From Myroides odoratimimus (GTDB lineage: Bacteria > Bacteroidota > Bacteroidia > Flavobacteriales > Flavobacteriaceae), in NCBI RefSeq assembly GCF_001485415.1, contig NZ_BCMQ01000014.1:25333-89332 (forward strand): a stretch of DNA of 64,000 nt, in the 5' to 3' direction. Below the pieces are notes generated by a model, which saw nothing but the letters and a program-made list of their open reading frames with translations, searched no databases and was not told the origin of the DNA. A program made the translations under genes and the position numbers. Shown here piece by piece: positions 9,105 through 18,082 of the stretch (its first letter is position 1; every line of letters begins with the position of its first letter).

Positions 9105-11108
9105 ATGCAAAGCGAAGATGATTTAAGAGCCCTTTCAAAGATTTTATCTTTTTTAAGAGCCGTTAGTATTATTATACTACTTCTGCACATATACTGGTTC
9201 TGTTACTCTTTATTTATACGTCTTGGGTTAACCCACCCTGTGATTGATAAAATCCTTTTAGGATTTAACGCTAAATCAAGTTTATTTGCACATCCACTCT
9301 ATACTAAGCTATTTTCTATTTTACTTCTAGCTTTAAGTCTTTTGGGAAACAAAGGGGTAAAAAATCAAAAAATCACTTTAAAGAAAGTAGCTATTTTATT
9401 TTTAATGGGAGCTGGGCTTTTCTTTTTAAACTTTTTCCTTTTAAAAAGAAACTTACTTATTGCAAATATCCTATATATCACAACTTTATCAATCGGGTAT
9501 ATACTACTTCTTGTATCGGGAGCATATTTAAGTAGACTTATAAATCAGGAGCTTTTAGAAGATGTTTTTAATTTAGAGAATGAAAGTTTTTATCAAGAGA
9601 CTCGCCTTTTGCAAAACCCGTATTCGGTTAATCTTCCAACTAAATTTTACTACCGAAAAAAATGGCATAATGGATGGATTAATGTAGTTAATCCCTTTAG
9701 GGCAACAATTGTTCTAGGGACTCCAGGTTCGGGTAAGACCTATGCGGTTATAAACAGTTTTATCAAGCAGCAAATAGAAAAAGGCTTTGCCATGTATATC
9801 TATGATTTTAAATACGATGATCTTTCAACTATTGCCTATAACCATCTTCTTTTAAATGCCCATAAATACAAAATAACGCCTAAGTTTTATGTTATAAACT
9901 TTGATAATCCAAGAAAAAGCCACAGATGTAACCCAATAAACCCAAAGTTTATAACAGATATCTCTGATGCCTATGAATCTGCCTATACCATTATGCTTAA
10001 TCTTAACCGATCTTGGATACAAAAACAAGGTGATTTTTTTGTAGAATCACCAATTATCCTTCTAGCGGCTATTATATGGTTTTTAAAGATTTACAAAAAC
10101 GGTAAACACTGCACCTTTCCTCATGCTATTGAATTACTTAACAAACCCTACAAAGATGTTTTTACTATTTTAACCTCGTACGACTCCTTAGAGAACTATC
10201 TCTCTCCTTTTATGGACGCTTGGCAAGGAGGGGCTCAAGATCAGCTTCAAGGACAGATCGCATCGGCAAAAATTCCGCTATCTCGTATGATATCTCCCTC
10301 TCTATATTGGGTTATGAGTGGAGATGATTTCTCCCTTGATATTAACAATCCCAGTGAGCCCAAGATTCTCTGTGTGGGAAATAATCCAGATCGCCAGAGC
10401 ATTTACTCCGCCGCACTTGGCCTTTACAACTCCCGTATTGTAAAGCTGATAAACAAAAAAGACCAGCTAAAAAGTAGCGTTATAATAGATGAGCTTCCAA
10501 CTATTTACTTCAGAGGCCTTGATAATTTAATTGCAACGGCTAGAAGTAATAAAGTAGCGGTGTGCTTAGGCTTTCAGGATTTCTCTCAACTAGTAAGAGA
10601 CTATGGAGATAAAGAGAGTAAGGTTATTCAAAACACGGTGGGTAACATTTTCTCTGGTCAAGTAGTTGGAGATACAGCCAAGAGCTTATCTGAGCGTTTT
10701 GGAAAAATACTTCAAAAACGCCAAAGCATATCTATTACTAGGCAAGATAGATCCACATCTTTTTCCACTCAGCTCGATATGCTTATCCCTGCTTCTAAAA
10801 TATCGTCTTTAAGCCAGGGGATGTTTGTTGGGGCTGTATCTGATGATTTTTTCCAAAAAATAAAGCAGAAGTTTTTCCATGCACAAATACTCATAGATTC
10901 TGATAGGATAAAAAATCAAGAAATGAATTATAAAAAAATACCAACTCTTACCTCTTTTACAGACTACAAAGGCAATGATCACCTAGATAGGGCTATTACA
11001 GATAATTACAATCAAATAAAAAAAGACGTTGAGCTGTTGGTTAAAAATGAAATTAAACGCATTGAAAACGATCCAGATTTAGTACACTTACTTAATAACA
11101 ACAAGTAA
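9105..11108 (+). CDS. Conjugative coupling protein, VirD4/TraG-type ATPase (T4CP)
   Basis: 667 residues. Inner-membrane ATPase that brings the relaxase-DNA complex to the type IV secretion channel. The N-terminal 155 residues contain four hydrophobic segments. The Walker A motif LGTPGSGKTY is at about residues 203-212 and Walker B VIIDELPT near 460, followed by the sensor region VCLGFQDFSQLVRDYG and TVGNIFSGQV typical of T4CPs. Length is normal for Bacteroidota ICEs. Residues 10-19 repeat the neighbouring sequence (LRA...LRA) compared with the truncated copy at 7102, a small internal duplication. It is divergent in position from the relaxase at 16114 but should work with it. It ends at a strong bidirectional terminator shared with the convergent gene at 11170. 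Confidence 0.92.
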   Translation: MQSEDDLRALSKILSFLRAVSIIILLLHIYWFCYSLFIRLGLTHPVIDKILLGFNAKSSLFAHPLYTKLFSILLLALSLLGNKGVKNQKITLKKVAILFLMGAGLFFLNFFLLKRNLLIANILYITTLSIGYILLLVSGAYLSRLINQELLEDVFNLENESFYQETRLLQNPYSVNLPTKFYYRKKWHNGWINVVNPFRATIVLGTPGSGKTYAVINSFIKQQIEKGFAMYIYDFKYDDLSTIAYNHLLLNAHKYKITPKFYVINFDNPRKSHRCNPINPKFITDISDAYESAYTIMLNLNRSWIQKQGDFFVESPIILLAAIIWFLKIYKNGKHCTFPHAIELLNKPYKDVFTILTSYDSLENYLSPFMDAWQGGAQDQLQGQIASAKIPLSRMISPSLYWVMSGDDFSLDINNPSEPKILCVGNNPDRQSIYSAALGLYNSRIVKLINKKDQLKSSVIIDELPTIYFRGLDNLIATARSNKVAVCLGFQDFSQLVRDYGDKESKVIQNTVGNIFSGQVVGDTAKSLSERFGKILQKRQSISITRQDRSTSFSTQLDMLIPASKISSLSQGMFVGAVSDDFFQKIKQKFFHAQILIDSDRIKNQEMNYKKIPTLTSFTDYKGNDHLDRAITDNYNQIKKDVELLVKNEIKRIENDPDLVHLLNNNK

Positions 11109-11115
11109 ATTAAAC

Positions 11116-11160
11116 AAAGATAGAGATAGGTGTTTTAAAACAAACTATCTCTATCTTTTA
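11116..11160. terminator. Bidirectional terminator between convergent genes
   Basis: A 14-base stem AAAGATAGAGATAG (11116-11129) pairs with CTATCTCTATCTTT (11145-11158), with A- and T-rich flanks on both sides. It separates the coupling-protein gene from the topoisomerase-like gene on the opposite strand. Confidence 0.8.
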
Positions 11161-11169
11161 GCTAAAATA

Positions 11170-13185
11170 TTATTTAACTGTATCAAACATAAGCCTTGCG
11201 TTTTTATCTAAAAACAAATACGCTTCAAAACAAATGTTATCTCGCGCTTTAAAGATAAATACTTTACTTGTTTTTCTTAGTTCCAATAATTCCTCAAGTT
11301 CTTGCTTAGATAGGTGTACTTCAAAGACTAATCTAGGTATAGTCCAATTACAAGTTTTATTTAAACAAACAAGCCTTTGATAGCTAAGCTCAAATTTACT
11401 ACCTAAACACTTAGGACAAGATCCTTTTAAAGGCTCTTTTGACTCTTTTAAATAAGAGATGCTTTGGCTTAACTCCTTAAGCTTTTCACAACTGATTTTA
11501 TAAAACATCTGCTTGTTTATCTCTGCTTGATTTGCCTTGAAAAATAAAACCTCAAAATCAAATAAATAAGCAAAGCTAGAAACAGGTAAATCTTTTGTTT
11601 TAAAATAATAATCAAGGGCCTTGTTTGTACAAACAAGCTTTTTATTGTCTATATACAAATACTCTTGTTTTATTAACTGATCAAGGGTTAAACTAAGACC
11701 GAGAAAAAGATCTGTAAAATAACAAAAATGCATATGTGCAATTGCGTTTTCGTGTAAGGTTTTAATAAAGTCTTTTTTTAGTTTTTTAAACAAACCCTCT
11801 ATACAAGACAAAGCATTCTGCTTTTTTGTGTGTGTTGTAATATTTACAGATTCTATTTTAAAGACTTTCATACCATTAAGCTGCTCTAGAGTATCAACTT
11901 GGTTTACCAAGTTATCCTTTAAGAACTCTCCCTTATAAATCTCTAAGGGTAAATCAAGACCTGCATCATCTACAAAGAGATTTAAACTAACTTTTTTTAC
12001 ATCTTCTTTAGGGGTAAAACAATCTATTGTTCTTTTTACTATCAACTGATAGATTACTTTTTCACACGTATTTAAACAAGTTGGAATCTTTAAAGTAGGT
12101 ATAATGCCGTGAGTTTTTAAATCACTATCTACTATCACGTCCTTATAATTAAGCCTAGCTAATTTTAAAGTTAACAGCTCTTTTTTAAACAAGGGATAAT
12201 CTCTTAAGGCGTTTAATAATCTTGGTATACTTGATTTATACCAACTAGGCAGATAATTATTTAAAGTAAGGGGATAACTAATAAATCTTTGTCTGTAAAG
12301 ACTAAGCAAGGCCTGTTTTGTTTTACTAAAAGAAAACCCATATAATTTATTAACGCATATTATAAGACTTATAAAATCATATAAAAGTAACTGCTTTTGC
12401 CTTAGAGTTTGTATGTTTTTTTCGCTTATCTCTACCCTTGAATCTTTATTAAGCAAACCAGATAAGCTTTGGGCTTGTTTTAGTTTTTTATACTTTTTTT
12501 CAAAAAAGCAACAAAATAGTTTCTCCTTAAAACTAAGCTCGACACTTACTCTGTAGCGAGTTTTAGATTTACTAGCCTCACTCTTTAGATGTTTTTTAGA
12601 TAACAAAGCGATAAGAGCAGTTTTAATAAGACCTAATTTAATTTTTGTTCCTGTTTGATTGTAATAGTACCTACTTAACCTATTTTGAACAATCTTAAAG
12701 ACAAGATCCCTGTTATAATAAGTTTTAAAACAAAAAGTAGTATTATCTAAATATAAGTGATTTTTTAAAAAGGATTTCTCTAAACTATAAAGCCATAGGG
12801 TTTTACAGGGCTGGGTTATATTAAAGAATTCTTTGAAATACTCAAATTTTCTTCTTTGGGCCAAACTTGGCTCTGTGGCTATAACAATAGATTCAGATTT
12901 AAGGATGAGACGCTTTATTAACTGCACTTTTTTACTTTGAACAACACAAGGAATGTTTTTATTAGTCCTTTTTACAAGCTTTAATTTATACTCAAAGAAG
13001 TTTTTAGCTCCAAAAGAGTCATTATCTTGTTTAAATTTTAAAGGCTTTAAGTCTACCAGGCAATCATCTATCCAAATAACTAAATGAGTCTGTGAGCTAT
13101 AATAATCAAAATGCCTATTGTTTGCATTAAAAAACGTGGCTAGAATTCTAGCCACGCTTGCTGATTGTGTTATAATAAGTTCCAT
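11170..13185 (-). CDS. Type IA topoisomerase-like (TopB-related) protein lacking its catalytic residues
   Basis: 671 residues. The start LIITQSASVARILA aligns with LxIAEKPSVARxIA of topoisomerase III, but the catalytic Glu is Gln7. The Toprim acidic motif normally written ATDxDREGE is here ATEPSLAQRR (residues 103-112), so the metal-binding acids are gone. The active-tyrosine block, normally ISYPRTDSRYLP, reads ISYPLTLNNYLP: Tyr304 is kept but the following Arg and Asp are lost. A C-terminal Cys4 zinc ribbon (CPKC ... CLNKTC, about 587-615) remains. In Bacteroidota ICEs topB lies directly downstream of a DUF3945 gene, as here (one base apart). The frame is fully open, so it is a maintained protein, probably a DNA-binding relative, rather than a recent wreck. 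Confidence 0.7.
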   Translation of the reverse strand: MELIITQSASVARILATFFNANNRHFDYYSSQTHLVIWIDDCLVDLKPLKFKQDNDSFGAKNFFEYKLKLVKRTNKNIPCVVQSKKVQLIKRLILKSESIVIATEPSLAQRRKFEYFKEFFNITQPCKTLWLYSLEKSFLKNHLYLDNTTFCFKTYYNRDLVFKIVQNRLSRYYYNQTGTKIKLGLIKTALIALLSKKHLKSEASKSKTRYRVSVELSFKEKLFCCFFEKKYKKLKQAQSLSGLLNKDSRVEISEKNIQTLRQKQLLLYDFISLIICVNKLYGFSFSKTKQALLSLYRQRFISYPLTLNNYLPSWYKSSIPRLLNALRDYPLFKKELLTLKLARLNYKDVIVDSDLKTHGIIPTLKIPTCLNTCEKVIYQLIVKRTIDCFTPKEDVKKVSLNLFVDDAGLDLPLEIYKGEFLKDNLVNQVDTLEQLNGMKVFKIESVNITTHTKKQNALSCIEGLFKKLKKDFIKTLHENAIAHMHFCYFTDLFLGLSLTLDQLIKQEYLYIDNKKLVCTNKALDYYFKTKDLPVSSFAYLFDFEVLFFKANQAEINKQMFYKISCEKLKELSQSISYLKESKEPLKGSCPKCLGSKFELSYQRLVCLNKTCNWTIPRLVFEVHLSKQELEELLELRKTSKVFIFKARDNICFEAYLFLDKNARLMFDTVK

Positions 13186-13186
13186 A

Positions 13187-14476
13187 TTAAATTTTTAAAC
13201 CTTTTTTTCTGTTTTGAGTCTCTTTATTATTCTGTGTTTGACTCTCAATGATCTTAGGGTTACTTGGATCAGTGAAAGAAAAATTAGTTCTATTGTTTAT
13301 TTTATCATAGTTTATAAAACCCTTATAAGGCTTGCCTCTTTTATCAATAAGTCCATCAATAGCCACAGTCTTACCTTCTAAGAGCTCTTTATACTGATTT
13401 TCATCTAGGGTCTTTCCTCTAAAGACCTTTAAGTCTTCAGGATTAGAGATCTTCTTATTTTTATTTGTATTATCAAACAAAAACTCAATATGCTCTTTAG
13501 AGGCATTATACTGAATATGAGCATCAAAAGGATTTCCTTTACTTGAACTCATAGCCTTAACTAGAACTGCTTTTCCTTGTCTTAGCTCACTTAATTGATT
13601 ATCAGAAAGATCAACCCCTTTTATATGTGTTGGAATTTGCATTTTCTCAACACTAGTAACCATTATATTATTGGTTAATCTATCCACGCTTACAACCGAT
13701 GGGATATAAGAGTTAGTCTCAGGATCTAAAAGCTCCACTACCCTTCCCATATTACCTGTCTTTAAAAGATTGTGTTTATCTTGCCTGGTAAACTCATGTC
13801 CTTGAAAAGGTATATTTAAATTTGGGTACTTTTTTACTCCCTCAAGAGTCATTACAACCTCTCCGTTAGGTGCATGTTTAAGTCCAAGACGTGCATCTAA
13901 TGAAAACTCAGCAGATCCCAAATTAAGATTAACTTGAACTAAATCTTTTGTTTTATATCCCTTTAATAAAGGTTCTAAAAGATCCATCTCTTCAAGTTTC
14001 TCTTTTGAGAGTCCTATCTGACTTAGTGATTCCCAGTTTATATGGTCAATATTGTATTTATATGGATTATATTCTTTACAAGAGGTTATATCCTTATTGG
14101 TACTATTATCTATACTTTGAATCATTTGCTTCGGATCTACTTGATGGGATAGATACAGCTGATGATTTAAAGTGTTTTTCAAGTCTAACTCACCTTGCAT
14201 CTGCTTGGACAAACCAATAGCTAAATTCTCTGGAACCCTAAAAAAACTAAACCTAGTGGGGTCTTTTAATTGAGAAAAGAAATTGGTGAAAAAATTAGAA
14301 AAGAAATCTCCGTTTTTATCTAATCTTAAAAATGAGTTTAAATTATTCTTATTAATTGGTGCACTTTTAAGATTACCGTTTTCACTTAAGCCCTGTACGG
14401 CTTTAATTTTGTTATCCTTTGAATCACTAACAAGTAAGATATCATGTTTTGATTCACTGCTTTTTTTTACTTCCAT
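13187..14476 (-). CDS. DUF3945/DUF4099-type ICE protein
   Basis: 429 residues, soluble and polar. Residues about 110-270 resemble the DUF4099 region. Two repeats follow: LSDNQLSELRQGKAVLVK ... NPFDAHIQYN (about 290-340) and LDENQYKELLEGKTVAID ... KPYKGFINYD (about 355-400), the tandem units that define DUF3945. These proteins sit beside topB in Bacteroidota conjugative elements; their role is unproven but probably in DNA processing or element maintenance. It is one base upstream of the topoisomerase-like gene, so the two are translated from one message. The tail is Asn/Gln/Lys-rich. Confidence 0.8.
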   Translation of the reverse strand: MEVKKSSESKHDILLVSDSKDNKIKAVQGLSENGNLKSAPINKNNLNSFLRLDKNGDFFSNFFTNFFSQLKDPTRFSFFRVPENLAIGLSKQMQGELDLKNTLNHQLYLSHQVDPKQMIQSIDNSTNKDITSCKEYNPYKYNIDHINWESLSQIGLSKEKLEEMDLLEPLLKGYKTKDLVQVNLNLGSAEFSLDARLGLKHAPNGEVVMTLEGVKKYPNLNIPFQGHEFTRQDKHNLLKTGNMGRVVELLDPETNSYIPSVVSVDRLTNNIMVTSVEKMQIPTHIKGVDLSDNQLSELRQGKAVLVKAMSSSKGNPFDAHIQYNASKEHIEFLFDNTNKNKKISNPEDLKVFRGKTLDENQYKELLEGKTVAIDGLIDKRGKPYKGFINYDKINNRTNFSFTDPSNPKIIESQTQNNKETQNRKKGLKI

Positions 14477-14578
14477 AATTAATAGGTTAATTGATTAATA
14501 CCTAAAAGTATCTCCTAGATCATTTTGTACTTATTTTTGGCACAAAAAAGTATGTGTTTGACCTTTAGAGTCGTTTTA

Positions 14579-14872
14579 TTACTCTCTTACCGGAACAGCA
14601 AAGCTGTCTCGAATGAACTGCTGCACATCAGAGAGCTTATAGTATATCTTACCTTTTAATCTGTAATAAGGAAGTTTTTTATCAGATCTATATCTTTGAA
14701 GCGAGCGAGAACTTATCTTTAAAATCTGTAAAACATCTTGATTATCTAAAAGTTCTTCTCCATCGATATTTAAAGTTTGGAGTTGAACCTTGGCAATATG
14801 CTCACTTAAAGCATCAAGTTTTGTAGAGAGTCGTTCCATCCAGGAGATGAATTCTAAACGAGTAACATTCAT
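14579..14872 (-). CDS. Helix-turn-helix (excisionase/MerR-like) DNA-binding protein
   Basis: 97 residues. The C-terminal half (DNQDVLQILKISSRSLQRYRSDKKLPYYRL, about 43-90) is a winged HTH of the HTH_17/excisionase type. The N-terminal half is a short helix that may dimerise. Many Bacteroidota ICEs carry such a protein next to DUF3945/topB genes, where it acts as an excision or transfer regulator. It ends about 100 bases before the DUF3945 gene on the same strand and may head that operon. Two copies of a palindromic 16-base repeat lie just upstream and are candidate binding sites. Confidence 0.8.
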   Translation of the reverse strand: MNVTRLEFISWMERLSTKLDALSEHIAKVQLQTLNIDGEELLDNQDVLQILKISSRSLQRYRSDKKLPYYRLKGKIYYKLSDVQQFIRDSFAVPVRE

Positions 14873-14941
14873 GATTTAAATTTTTAATGGTTAATATTCT
14901 TGTTAGCTAACCATACAAAATTGAAAAGCTTAAAAAAGGTG

Positions 14942-15110
14942 TAAAGCCAATTGGCATGAAAAAAACAGAAATTCTTATAAAACCGATAAGAATTTTAAAA
15001 CTAACTAGCCACAAGACCAGATACAATAAGACTTTAAAGGATAAAAGTAAAAAGACAGATAACGACTTCTTATATACGAATTTTTTCTGAACTATAAAGC
15101 CAATTGGCAT
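14942..15110. repeat. Pair of palindrome-containing direct repeats
   Basis: TAAAGCCAATTGGCAT occurs at 14942-14957 and 15095-15110, each containing the perfect palindrome GCCAATTGGC. Between them both strands hold a short open frame (44 codons rightward from 14956, 67 codons leftward from 15110), neither convincing. Placed upstream of the HTH gene at 14872, these look like operator or recombination sites. Confidence 0.6.
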
Positions 15111-15364
15111 CTGATTTACAGATAATTAAAAAGCGTACTATTTATCTCTATACTTTTTAAAAATAAACTAGCATATAACCTGTAAAGCTATAAAAAGAGC
15201 AAAAAAAAATTAAAAAGTGCTAATCTTCAAGTAATTCTAAGCTAAATAAAAATACAATTCAACTAAAAAAAACTTACAAACACTATTTAAAGATAAATTA
15301 CAACAATAAAGCACATAATTTATAAAAAACAATAACTTAAAGTTATTAATTTAAATTAAAAACA

Positions 15365-15372
15365 TACTTTTG
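15365..15372 (+). promoter_or_regulatory. Possible promoter and operators upstream of the small membrane protein
   Basis: TACTTTTG (15365-15372) fits the -7 box TAnnTTTG, but no TTG is seen at the right distance. Two inverted repeats flank it: AATAACT/AGTTATT (15333-15349) and ATAATAC/GTATTAT (about 15388-15405). The stretch from 15111 to 15493 shows no other gene and is very A+T-rich. Confidence 0.35.
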
Positions 15373-15493
15373 TATAGTAAAATTACATAATACCAATGTA
15401 TTATAACCTTGATAGATAAAACACATAATTATAACACATTAATGAAGTTTGTCTATTTAAAGACATGTTAATTAATACAATACGAAAAAGAAA

Positions 15494-15691
15494 ATGAAGA
15501 AAAAACTACGCTTTATAAGTTACCTACTTATAACTGTATCACTGTTTATATTAATTAATCTAGTGTATCGCTATAATACTATAAATGAACCCTTTGATGA
15601 GTTAAACAAAGAAATATTTATCAGTTTACTTAATCTAATTATTGGATTAATCTTTTTTTTCAAATCAAGAAACACACAAAACGAGAAATAA
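15494..15691 (+). CDS. Small two-helix membrane protein
   Basis: 65 residues. Two hydrophobic helices (about 8-25 and 42-58) are joined by a short polar loop, with a basic N-terminus and polar C-terminus. AAAAAGAAA just before the ATG can serve as the A-rich ribosome-binding region common in Flavobacteria. It stands alone between the HTH/DUF3945 block and the mobilization genes. No family recognised. Confidence 0.5.
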   Translation: MKKKLRFISYLLITVSLFILINLVYRYNTINEPFDELNKEIFISLLNLIIGLIFFFKSRNTQNEK

Positions 15692-15783
15692 CAACGATAA
15701 GAAATACTTGTTTTTATAATTGGGTGTTACAACAATACTCTTATTCTTTTTTTGTTTAAACCAAAGCCTAAACACAAACCATA

Positions 15784-16032
15784 CTATTTGAGTCTTTTTG
15801 CTATTTCTTTAAAAGAATCATCCTGTTTTTTTTCTAGTAAATCCGTTAGATTCTCTGAGGATCTTTTAGCTTTATTTAGCTTTTTGTAGTTTATTTTAGT
15901 TGTGCTTTTACCAATAATATCAGTAGTTAATACAGTGTAATCTTCTTTAGACTTACTGTCTAAAAGAAAAGAAACTAAACTTTTAATTGAAAAGTAAACA
16001 AAAAAATAAAGACCTAAGAACATACTTATCAT
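15784..16032 (-). CDS. Small membrane-anchored protein
   Basis: 82 residues: one N-terminal hydrophobic helix (MISMFLGLYFFVYFSIKSLVSFLL) then a basic, Lys-rich cytoplasmic helix. Downstream of the relaxase gene on the same strand, 81 bases after its stop, so possibly the last gene of the mobilization operon. No family recognised. Confidence 0.5.
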   Translation of the reverse strand: MISMFLGLYFFVYFSIKSLVSFLLDSKSKEDYTVLTTDIIGKSTTKINYKKLNKAKRSSENLTDLLEKKQDDSFKEIAKRLK

Positions 16033-16113
16033 ACCTTTTAATTTTAAATAACCACACCTTTTTTAAACACTTATCCCACATTTATACATGCCCATATAAA
16101 GTATTTCACTCTT

Positions 16114-17391
16114 TTAAAGAGTATGTCTTTTCTTTTTACGTTTTTTCTTTTTAAGATTCATAAACTGCTTCTGATCTAAATCATCTACTGGGCCAGTAAA
16201 TAGAAAATTAAAAAAACTAACAAACTCTGCTTTATTATAAGAGTTATAATAATTATCCACAAACTCAAAACAAGGATGAACCTTTAAACTATCAAACTCT
16301 TTATTTAACTCAATAAATCTATGTTTTACAAGTCTCTCAATAGGGTCTTGTTTCTTTTTAGAGTTGTTTAAAAGGGTATTAAAAAAAGGATCGTTATCTA
16401 ATTTATTAGACAGCTGAATATCAATATGAGAAAAAGAGAAAACTCGTCTATATTTATGACTAACAAAATAGAACTTGCTTTTATCTTTATTATCAGCAAC
16501 TAGATTAATTCCTTGGTTAGTGAGTAGTTTTTTAAAGTGCTTGTAATCTTTACTTTGAGAAAGATATGATCGTATTTGATCACTAACCTTGTTTTCAATA
16601 TTTAAGTCTTTAGCTTTAAGAGACTTTTTAAAGTGTTTTTCTAAAAAGTCTATATCTACTTTTAAAGAAAGTTTACTTGAGCTTACTAGATTACTAATTT
16701 CTTTATTTTGATGATCAAGAGCAAAATACATTATAGAATTAAACTCTTTATTGTTCCCTAATCTAGCCTTGACTTTAAAAAGATTTAAAATAGCATTATA
16801 CTGTTTTAAATCTTCAAAACTATAATACCTGGGTAAACTACTAACAACACTATCTATTTGCTGAATGATGTTTGGTTTTCTATAATCAACAATAGCTAGG
16901 TCTAAACTATTTTTATATCTTTTTTGATAACCTGTTAGGTTATATTGTTTTGTAAGGTCTAAACAAACCTTTTTTGCTAAAGCAAAATCAAACTCTTTTT
17001 CTATTTTATATCCTTGTAAATCTATTGCAACCGATACAATATGAAGATGTATGCGTTGAAGGTCAAAATGTTTATAAATAATATAAGGCTGGTTTTGATA
17101 TCCCATTTTGTCCATATAGGTTTTAGCTATATCTAAAAGAGTTACATCACTTATTTTATCCACAGGATTGGGATTAAGTGATATATGTCTGGCGGGAGTA
17201 ACTGTTTTTACATTATTAAGTAAATAAGGTTCAAAATAACTATAAAAATACCTGCTTGCATTCTGAATTTCACCTATAGGAAGCGCTATTTTATTAACTC
17301 CTAGTATACAAGCTGATTGATTATCTACCTTATTTTGATTATATCTTAAAGCTTTTATAATACTATCGCTATTATTAATTTGCGCAATCAT
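16114..17391 (-). CDS. Relaxase / mobilization nuclease (MobP/MobB type)
   Basis: 425 residues. Nicks one strand at the transfer origin and pilots it into the recipient. The N-terminal 130 residues are the relaxase domain: RYNQNK (16-21), ARHISLNPNP (67-76) and the metal-binding histidines in RIHLHIVS (H115, H117). The central part continues GYQKRYKNSLDLAIVD. The C-terminus is rich in Lys and ends in a basic run (KKKKRKKKRH), plausible for DNA binding or as a secretion signal. It overlaps the upstream accessory gene by four bases (ATGA), indicating coupled translation. The pair resembles BmgA/BmgB of Bacteroidota elements. The origin of transfer is probably in the 17814-18022 gap. Confidence 0.88.
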   Translation of the reverse strand: MIAQINNSDSIIKALRYNQNKVDNQSACILGVNKIALPIGEIQNASRYFYSYFEPYLLNNVKTVTPARHISLNPNPVDKISDVTLLDIAKTYMDKMGYQNQPYIIYKHFDLQRIHLHIVSVAIDLQGYKIEKEFDFALAKKVCLDLTKQYNLTGYQKRYKNSLDLAIVDYRKPNIIQQIDSVVSSLPRYYSFEDLKQYNAILNLFKVKARLGNNKEFNSIMYFALDHQNKEISNLVSSSKLSLKVDIDFLEKHFKKSLKAKDLNIENKVSDQIRSYLSQSKDYKHFKKLLTNQGINLVADNKDKSKFYFVSHKYRRVFSFSHIDIQLSNKLDNDPFFNTLLNNSKKKQDPIERLVKHRFIELNKEFDSLKVHPCFEFVDNYYNSYNKAEFVSFFNFLFTGPVDDLDQKQFMNLKKKKRKKKRHTL

Positions 17392-17813
17392 AGATCTGAA
17401 TTTTTACAAATAATCATTTTTTCAAAATCAAGTATAAGATCAATAATCGCTCTACATAATTTTGAAAGCTCTAAAGTTGTCTTTTCAATATCTTTTAAAA
17501 TTTGTTGTGAATCTGAATCTAAGTCAGATCTATTTACAAGAATATTATAACTTATCCCTAAAGCTTTAAAATGATTAATCAAACCTGTAAGACTTGCATG
17601 AAACTCAAGAGCTACTTGATCTATTACAACAACCTTAATCTTTTGATTTAAAACACACGAGGCAGCAAATCTAGATATGTTCTTGATTTGATACTTTACT
17701 AGAATCTTATTAAAGTCTAATTGCTCCTTTTCTGTTAGTTTAAAAGTATATCGATATCTCTTGGGAGGTAATTTTTTTGTTTGTTTAGTTTTTTTGTTTA
17801 CACTGTTTTCCAT
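17388..17813 (-). CDS. Mobilization accessory protein (MobA/MobC-like, ribbon-helix-helix)
   Basis: 141 residues from the ATG at 17813 (MENSVNKKTKQ); a TTG at 17834 in the same frame is less likely. A basic N-terminus is followed by RYRYTFKLTEKEQLDFNKIL, the start of the ribbon-helix-helix/MobC fold, then helices LTGLINHFKALGISYNILV typical of relaxosome accessory proteins. It would bind the transfer origin and load the relaxase, whose gene it overlaps by four bases. Upstream, 17814-18022 has no gene and is the natural place for oriT, though I could not identify the nick site. Confidence 0.8.
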   Translation of the reverse strand: MENSVNKKTKQTKKLPPKRYRYTFKLTEKEQLDFNKILVKYQIKNISRFAASCVLNQKIKVVVIDQVALEFHASLTGLINHFKALGISYNILVNRSDLDSDSQQILKDIEKTTLELSKLCRAIIDLILDFEKMIICKNSDL

Positions 17814-18022
17814 AGCTATAAATATTAGATACAAACAAACTAGTAATAAAAACTAACAGTTAAAACATTATGGTATTTATGGGCATAATTAGGCTTAGAT
17901 TGACGATTTACTTGTATTTTAAATCACTAAATTTTTTTAAAGTTAAGCATCATACTTATAAAAAAATAGGACTAAGACTAGTATTTAAAAATCTTTACAA
18001 TTACAAAGCACTAGGTTAGTAC

Positions 18023-18057
18023 AAAAACACAGTAGTATTTAACCTTCTGTGTTTTTT
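18023..18057. terminator. Hairpin between helicase and mobilization genes
   Basis: AAAAACACAG (18023-18032) pairs with CTGTGTTTTT (18047-18056). The A-run on one side and T-run on the other allow termination in both directions. It lies just beyond the stop of the leftward helicase gene. Confidence 0.6.
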
Positions 18058-18082
18058 GTTTTTTATTATAGATACTCTAAAG

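Noticed and set aside
14907..15110. 67-residue hydrophobic protein on the minus strand
   Set aside because: Its start and an internal MPIGF both come from the duplicated palindrome; composition is that of translated A+T-rich DNA.
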